From Planomicrobium sp. CPCC 101110 (GTDB taxonomy: Bacteria > Bacillota > Bacilli > Bacillales_A > Planococcaceae), in the NCBI RefSeq assembly GCF_007859395.1, contig NZ_VOHD01000009.1:62001-126000 (forward strand): a stretch of 64,000 nt of DNA, written 5' to 3'. Shown here one piece after another: positions 59,144 to 64,000 of this stretch. Below the pieces are notes generated by a model that had not been told where the DNA came from, searched no databases, and saw only the letters and a program-made list of their open reading frames with translations. The position numbers were made by a program, and so were the translations under genes. The stretch's first letter is position 1. Each line of letters opens with the position of its first letter.

Positions 59144-60526
59144 TTATCTTCCTACCATGTTCTCCGGCCTTACCCATTCATCGAACTGTTCGGCTGTTAA
59201 ATGTCCGCTTTTTACCGCAGATTCTTTTAGCGTCGTGCCTTCTTTATGGGCCTGTTTTGCGATTGCTGCCGCTTTTTCATAACCGATATGCGGGTTCAAT
59301 GATGTCACCAGCATCAATGAATTGCTCACATGATTTTGAATAACATCAAGGTTCGCTTCAATTCCTACTGCACAATTGTCATCAAAGCTGATCAGGCTGT
59401 CTGTCAACAACCGGACAGACTGCAGGAAGTTGTATGCAATTACCGGCTTAAAGACATTCAACTCAAAATTCCCTTGGCTTGCTGCAAATCCGATTGCTGC
59501 ATCGTTGCCCATAACTTGGACGGCCACCATCGTTAAAGCTTCACTTTGTGTCGGGTTGACTTTCCCTGGCATAATAGAGCTGCCTGGTTCGTTTTCAGGA
59601 ATCGTGATTTCGCCGATGCCACTGCGCGGGCCGCTTGCCAGCCAGCGAACATCATTTGCAATCTTCATGGAGTCCGCCGCAAGCGCTTTGATTGCGCCGT
59701 GTGTATAAACCATTTCGTCGTGGCTTGTCAGCGCATGGAATTTGTTTTCAGCAGATGTAAATTGGGAGCCGACTGCTTCTGAAATAAATGCCGCAACAGA
59801 AGGGCCAAAAGTAGGATCAGCGTTGATGCCTGTTCCCACCGCCGTACCGCCGATTGCCAACTCACGCATTTCTTCAACACTTGCGCGGATCATACGCTCG
59901 CTTTTCTCAAGCATATGCCTCCAGCCGCTGATTTCCTGGCCAAGCGTCAACGGTGTCGCGTCTTGAAGATGCGTACGGCCGATTTTAATAATATCGTCAA
60001 AACGCTTCGATTTTTCATCAAGCGTCGCTTTTAGTTTTTGGATGGCTGGAAGCAATTTCTCAGTCACTGCTAAAACGCCTGCCACGTGCATCGCTGTTGG
60101 ATATGTATCGTTCGAGCTTTGCGACATATTGACATCGTCATTCGGATGCAGCTTTTCTTCAGATGATTGTTCCGCCAGAATTTCGTTGCCTCGGCGTGCC
60201 AGCACTTCGTTCATGTTCATGTTCGATTGGGTGCCGCTGCCAGTTTGCCAAACCACTAATGGGAAATGGTCGTTCCATTTGCCTTCGACCACTTCATTTG
60301 CGGCTGTTTCGATCGCTTTCATCTTCGCTTCTGATAATTTGCCAAGTTTATGGTTTGCTTTCGCTGCCGCTTTTTTCAATTGGGCAAACGCCATGACCAC
60401 TTCATGCGGCATGCGTTCTGTGCCGATTGCAAAGTTTTGGAGGCTGCGCTGTGTCTGCGCTGCCCACATTTTGTCTGCTTCTACTTGAATTTCGCCCATC
60501 GTGTCTTTCTCTGTACGATACTGCAT
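59144..60526 (-). CDS. fumC: Class II fumarate hydratase
   Basis: A 460-aa iron-independent fumarase converting fumarate to L-malate in the TCA cycle. Family signature [16 protein letters not shown] near 315-330, [26 protein letters not shown] and [11 protein letters not shown] are intact. B. subtilis CitG starts at MEYRIERDTMGE; the matching ATG here ([11 protein letters not shown]) lies 8 nt after GGAG and is taken as start rather than a GTG three codons earlier. Single gene. Confidence 0.97.
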   Translation of the reverse strand: MQYRTEKDTMGEIQVEADKMWAAQTQRSLQNFAIGTERMPHEVVMAFAQLKKAAAKANHKLGKLSEAKMKAIETAANEVVEGKWNDHFPLVVWQTGSGTQSNMNMNEVLARRGNEILAEQSSEEKLHPNDDVNMSQSSNDTYPTAMHVAGVLAVTEKLLPAIQKLKATLDEKSKRFDDIIKIGRTHLQDATPLTLGQEISGWRHMLEKSERMIRASVEEMRELAIGGTAVGTGINADPTFGPSVAAFISEAVGSQFTSAENKFHALTSHDEMVYTHGAIKALAADSMKIANDVRWLASGPRSGIGEITIPENEPGSSIMPGKVNPTQSEALTMVAVQVMGNDAAIGFAASQGNFELNVFKPVIAYNFLQSVRLLTDSLISFDDNCAVGIEANLDVIQNHVSNSLMLVTSLNPHIGYEKAAAIAKQAHKEGTTLKESAVKSGHLTAEQFDEWVRPENMVGR

Positions 60527-60619
60527 TCCATTCACTCCAATTCATATGTCATTATGTAGCCTTCTCTTCTATTAAACACAAGCGGTGCAAAAAAAGCGAC
60601 CTTTCCAGTTAAAAAAGTC

Positions 60620-62110
60620 CTATTTTTGCTGCATGAAAAAACCTTCGATCACTTCTTCATCCGAATGCGGAATATATTCGCCTTTGACAATTTGCGCTCC
60701 ATTGATATTGCCGCTGGAAAGCAGCACGATATCGTTGGGGCCGCTCTCTCTCAGCGCTTCAATAACTCCTTCGCGCCGCGTAGGGGCTGTCCGCACTTTT
60801 TGCTTGTAAGGGACAGAAAACCCCTTCAGCACTTCGTTGACAATATCATCGGGATCCAAGAAGCCGGGATGGTCAACCGAGACAACCAGGACATCCGCTT
60901 TTCCTTCAGCTGCTTTTGCCATTTTCGGCATTTTGGCAAAGTCGCGGATGCCCACTCCTGCAATCATGGCAATCAGCCGATTGTGCGGCAACTTCTTCAC
61001 TTCTTTCAATACCAGATCCAAAGCCACCGGCGTATGGGCATAATCGAGGATGATTTTCCGTTCTTCCGGTCCCCGGATCACTTGAAAGCGACCTTCCACT
61101 TGCGGCATCTTCGGTAGTGCAAGCAAAATCTCGCCGATCGGAACATCGGTCAGGAGCGCCGCGCCGATGGCGGCTGTCAGATTAGCGGCATTATACTCGC
61201 CGTAAAGCGGGACCTTCACCGGATAGGACTGCCCCTTGTACATTAAATCGAATGCTAATCCGTCATTCAGGCTTTCGCAGTTTGCCCAGATCAAATCAGC
61301 ACCGGAGTCTAAAAATTGGCTGTAAGTGAGAGCTGGGTAAGTTACAACCTCCAGAATTTGCCTTGCCATTCCTTTATCGTCCAAATTAATGACTGCATTT
61401 TTCGCCTGCGAAAACAATTGAAGTTTGCACTGTAAATAATGTTCAAACACTTTGTGGTATTCCATATGCTCTTCTGAAATATTCGTATGGATGGCGACAT
61501 CAAAAAGAACGCCTTCCACCCGTTTTTGGTCTAGGGCGATGGAAGAAACCTCCATTGACGCGGCCTGGTCCCCAAAAGCGGCCAATTGTGAAAAGATGCC
61601 GTGGATGTCGGAAGATAACGGGGTAGTCGGCGTGCTTTTTTTATAACTGATTTTGCCGGCCGAGTTCCATATGCCGGTTGTACCAAGAAAACCGCAAGGA
61701 ATTCCAAGCAGGTTGAACAAGTGGTACACATATGTCGCCGTTGTTGTTTTGCCATTTGTTCCTGTCACCCCGACTTTAACCAGTCGGTCTTGCACCCGGT
61801 TGTAAAAGTGAATAGAGGCATATGCCAATGCGGTACGGGAATCTTCCACTGCTGCAAAAGTCACCCCATTATGGGCTTTTGCGTGAGTTTCTAAAATTTC
61901 GCGGTCCGATCCTATAACTGCACTAGCCCCTTTTTGAATGGCTTCTTCTATATAAAGGTGTCCGTCCGTATTTTCTCCAGATACGCAAAAGAATGCGGAG
62001 CCGTTTGTAACTTCTTGTGAGTTATATACAATGGAACTGATTTCCTGTGTTTCGGGGCCATAGCAGGCGATAAGCGAAAAATGTGGAATTTGGTCGAATT
62101 GTATATTCAT
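60620..62110 (-). CDS. MurE-like Mur ligase, stand-alone paralog
   Basis: A 496-aa Mur ligase with the three usual domains. The ATP loop is GVTGTNGKTTT near 116-126, TPTTPLSSDI and MEVSSIALDQKRVEG are as in MurE, and the carbamylated lysine position is in YLQCKLQLF. Domain 3 has DYAHTPVALD and the amino-acid selectivity site is VDHPGFLDPDD instead of DNPR (meso-DAP) or DNPA (Lys) types. The gene is not in a division/cell-wall cluster. It may add a different amino acid to UDP-MurNAc-L-Ala-D-Glu or to another acceptor. AAGGAG precedes the ATG. Confidence 0.85.
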   Translation of the reverse strand: MNIQFDQIPHFSLIACYGPETQEISSIVYNSQEVTNGSAFFCVSGENTDGHLYIEEAIQKGASAVIGSDREILETHAKAHNGVTFAAVEDSRTALAYASIHFYNRVQDRLVKVGVTGTNGKTTTATYVYHLFNLLGIPCGFLGTTGIWNSAGKISYKKSTPTTPLSSDIHGIFSQLAAFGDQAASMEVSSIALDQKRVEGVLFDVAIHTNISEEHMEYHKVFEHYLQCKLQLFSQAKNAVINLDDKGMARQILEVVTYPALTYSQFLDSGADLIWANCESLNDGLAFDLMYKGQSYPVKVPLYGEYNAANLTAAIGAALLTDVPIGEILLALPKMPQVEGRFQVIRGPEERKIILDYAHTPVALDLVLKEVKKLPHNRLIAMIAGVGIRDFAKMPKMAKAAEGKADVLVVSVDHPGFLDPDDIVNEVLKGFSVPYKQKVRTAPTRREGVIEALRESGPNDIVLLSSGNINGAQIVKGEYIPHSDEEVIEGFFMQQK

Positions 62111-62368
62111 TGGCAGCTCCTTCTTTATGAAAATAACTTGTTCTACAGATAATTTTATCCTTAGATTACCATTATTCTATCATTTTAACAGGAGCGAGAG
62201 AACCGTTTCCGAAAGCCATTTACCCAATATACTTTATTTTCGTACTATTCGACTAGGCCAGCCCTTTTTCTTAACGCTTTTTGGATATAGCTCCGTTGTT
62301 TATTGATTTCTACTGGAAACGAATTTCTATTTATGGAAACTGTTTTATGCCCATCCTTTAAAATTAAA
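62111..62368. other. Non-coding stretch between murE-like gene and floT
   Basis: About 260 AT-rich bases that should hold the promoter of the murE-like gene, though no clear boxes were found. A minus-strand frame ending at 62245 reads through the floT terminator and has no start of its own; it is not accepted as a gene. Confidence 0.5.
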
Positions 62369-62407
62369 CAAAAAAGGAGCAAAAGCTGAAGAGCTTTTGC
62401 TCCTTTT
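62369..62407 (-). terminator. Terminator after floT
   Basis: AAAAGGAGCAAAAGCT and AGCTTTTGCTCCTTTT form a perfect 16-bp stem with a four-base loop, followed by T on the minus strand. Confidence 0.95.
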
Positions 62408-62428
62408 CGGCAATCATCCAAATCCATC

Positions 62429-63949
62429 TTACTTTTCCGTTTGTTTAGAGGCTGTTTCATACTGTAGTTGCTTTATCGCCTCAGCGTAATCAGTTTTCCC
62501 TGTCAAGCTCTCCAGCATGTCGCGGACGTCGATGCCTGAAGATTCTTTTAGCGTCTCTTGAAGCGAGGACATCAAATTAGTCGCGTAAGCCGTTACTTTG
62601 TTGGCGCCGCCGCCTTCTCCGCCACCTGTATCGACTACAGTGATTTTATCAATATTGGAAAGCGGGCTTGCGATTTCTCTTGCGTACTCAGGCAGCATCT
62701 TAACGATCATGTCGAGAGTGGCAGCCTGGCCGTACATTTCAAACGCTTCCGCAATTTTGCGTTTTGCTTCGGCCTCGGCCAAACCTTTCATGCGGATGAT
62801 ATCCGCCTCCGATTCACCTTGCGCACGAAGAGAATCGGCTTTCGCCAAACCATCGAGGCGCACTTTTTCCGCATCCGCTTTCGCCATCGCTTCAACGCGG
62901 TACTTCTGTGCATCCGCCACTGTCAGCTGTTTTGACTTTTCCGCTTGGGCAGCCTGTTCAACCGCATAACGGTCGGCATCGGCCTTTTTCTTTACTTCGG
63001 AATCATACTGGCGCTCACGGCGCTGGATTTCTTTTTCTTCCAACTCAATTTGCTTTTGGCGCTCAATGATGCGAATTTGCATTTCCTGCTCTATGACTTC
63101 CTGTTTCGAGCGGGCCGTCTCAAGCTCGTATGCTTGGTCGGCGCGGGCTTTCGCGCTGTCCTGCTCGCGCCGGTATTCCGCGACTTTCAATAAGTTTTCT
63201 TTCTCCGCTTCCGCAATTTCCGTGGCGCGCTGGATTTCAGCACGCTGTGCGTCTTTGCCAGCTTCTGCCCGCTTGATGCGCGTCTGCATTTCCGATTCCG
63301 CCGTCGCAATGTCGGCATCCCGCTTCACTTGTGCAATACGCGCTTTACCGAGTGAATCCAGATAGCCGTTTTTATCGCGCACGTCTTTGATAGTAAAGGA
63401 GACAATTATCAAACCCATTTTCGCCAGATCATGGGAAGCGACGCGCTGCACTTCTTGGGAAAATTTGTCGCGGTTTTTATAAATTTCTTCGACAGTCATC
63501 GATCCTAAAATGGAACGCAAATGGCCTTCAAGCACTTCTTTCGCTTCGTTTTCGCGGTCTTCCTTTGACTTTCCTAGAAACTGTTCTGCAGCAGTCGCGA
63601 TTTCAGAAATTGAACCGCCGATTTTGATGATGGCCGTGCCGTCGGCCATGACAGGAACTCCTTGTTCCGTATAAACTTCAGGTGTGGTCACTTCCAACTT
63701 GCTTGACAGCAAACTGAGCGGCGCCGCCTGCTGGAATATCGGCAGCAAGAATGTCCCTCCCCCTCTAATGATCTTAATGCGGTTTCCTGAATCGTCCGTA
63801 TGGACATTCTTTGACCCTAAGTAGCTCCCTGTCACAATCAATGCTTCATCGGGGCCTACCGTCTTATATTTAGTGATATAGACGCCGATAATCGCCAGCA
63901 GCACAAACGCTGCTATTCCCACTGCAATCATACCCATTCCAATTTCCAT
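62429..63949 (-). CDS. floT: Flotillin-like protein FloT
   Basis: A 506-aa membrane scaffold protein. One N-terminal hydrophobic segment (about 4-24) is followed by a SPFH/PHB domain (KYKTVGPDEALIVTG to about 210) and a long Glu/Ala-rich coiled-coil flotillin region (about 210-420) with repeated EA dipeptides. The late SNIDKITVVDTGGGEGGGANKV matches B. subtilis FloT (YuaG) closely. Flotillins organise ordered membrane microdomains. The start chosen (MEIGMGM) lies 7 nt after GGGGG and gives a length like B. subtilis FloT; an ATG six codons earlier (63967) overlaps a possible upstream stop by ATGA and is an alternative. Confidence 0.94.
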   Translation of the reverse strand: MEIGMGMIAVGIAAFVLLAIIGVYITKYKTVGPDEALIVTGSYLGSKNVHTDDSGNRIKIIRGGGTFLLPIFQQAAPLSLLSSKLEVTTPEVYTEQGVPVMADGTAIIKIGGSISEIATAAEQFLGKSKEDRENEAKEVLEGHLRSILGSMTVEEIYKNRDKFSQEVQRVASHDLAKMGLIIVSFTIKDVRDKNGYLDSLGKARIAQVKRDADIATAESEMQTRIKRAEAGKDAQRAEIQRATEIAEAEKENLLKVAEYRREQDSAKARADQAYELETARSKQEVIEQEMQIRIIERQKQIELEEKEIQRRERQYDSEVKKKADADRYAVEQAAQAEKSKQLTVADAQKYRVEAMAKADAEKVRLDGLAKADSLRAQGESEADIIRMKGLAEAEAKRKIAEAFEMYGQAATLDMIVKMLPEYAREIASPLSNIDKITVVDTGGGEGGGANKVTAYATNLMSSLQETLKESSGIDVRDMLESLTGKTDYAEAIKQLQYETASKQTEK

Positions 63950-64000
63950 TTCCATTCCCCCAGTCATTTTTTCCCGCCGAAACTTACCGGTTGATATGCC

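Noticed and set aside
62245..62460. 71-codon minus-strand frame after floT
   Set aside because: Overlaps the floT 3' end and passes through its terminator. No independent start codon.
63950..64000. End of an upstream gene (NfeD-like) at the right edge
   Set aside because: A short frame stops at TGA overlapping an ATG, but only about 11 codons are visible and no family can be recognised.

Overview
The window looks like chromosomal DNA of a low-to-moderate GC Gram-positive bacterium of the Bacillales, most probably a Planococcaceae member (Planococcus/Planomicrobium type). This is an inference. It rests on many Bacillus subtilis-like genes and gene orders (yclNOPQ, des-desK-desR, floT, ppaC), strong AGGAGG ribosome binding sites, frequent TTG/GTG starts, a T-box leader, and sigma-A, Fur and TnrA-type sites. 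There are no insertion sequences, prophage genes, tRNA/rRNA genes or CRISPR arrays. Most genes lie on the minus strand.

Layout. 1-6.5 kb: a truncated FAD oxidoreductase, azoreductase, DsbA/FrnE-like oxidoreductase, Mn-dependent pyrophosphatase ppaC, an acetyltransferase with an extra N-terminal domain, arsRB, and a PfpI/DJ-1 stress protein behind a possible sigma-B promoter. 6.5-11.9 kb: a tryptophan operon (trpD-trpC-trpF/trpB-trpA, no trpE or trpG) under a tryptophan T-box, with a 3-methyladenine DNA glycosylase at its end. trpF and trpB form one uninterrupted reading frame. 11.9-14.4 kb: a decaying fatty-acid oxidation operon with a thiolase pseudogene carrying three lesions, a 172-bp remnant of a 3-hydroxyacyl-CoA dehydrogenase, and an intact acyl-CoA dehydrogenase. 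14.5-19.1 kb: a three-gene osmoprotectant ABC transporter and a VmlR-like ABC-F gene behind a leader peptide and attenuator. 19-25.3 kb: acetyltransferase, NiaP-like MFS transporter with 22-bp tandem repeats after its promoter, ZIP transporter, uracil-DNA glycosylase, and glnK-amtB with two TnrA/GlnR-like boxes. 25.3-31.2 kb: PAP2 phosphatase and a Fur-controlled yclNOPQ-type siderophore uptake operon ending in an IsdG/HmoA-like gene, then a lipoprotein.

31-40.7 kb: ABC exporter, hflX, VOC protein, putP, a YdaT-like protein, and the cold-responsive des-desK-desR set with candidate DesR sites upstream. 40.7-50 kb: cydDC, an unlabelled 52-aa gene, an eight-helix-type membrane protein, WrbA, acyl-CoA synthetase, a methyltransferase with a small membrane protein, and an unknown gene. 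50-64 kb: two ABC systems, several small enzymes, an M15 peptidase, a Dph6-like ATP pyrophosphatase, fumC, a stand-alone MurE-like ligase without the usual DNPR motif, and flotillin floT.

Most transcription units are bounded by strong stem-loop terminators, many shared by convergent genes. No clear new multi-gene system is visible. The most notable items are the trpF-trpB fusion, the thiolase/dehydrogenase decay, the attenuator of the ABC-F gene, the niaP repeats and the atypical MurE paralog.
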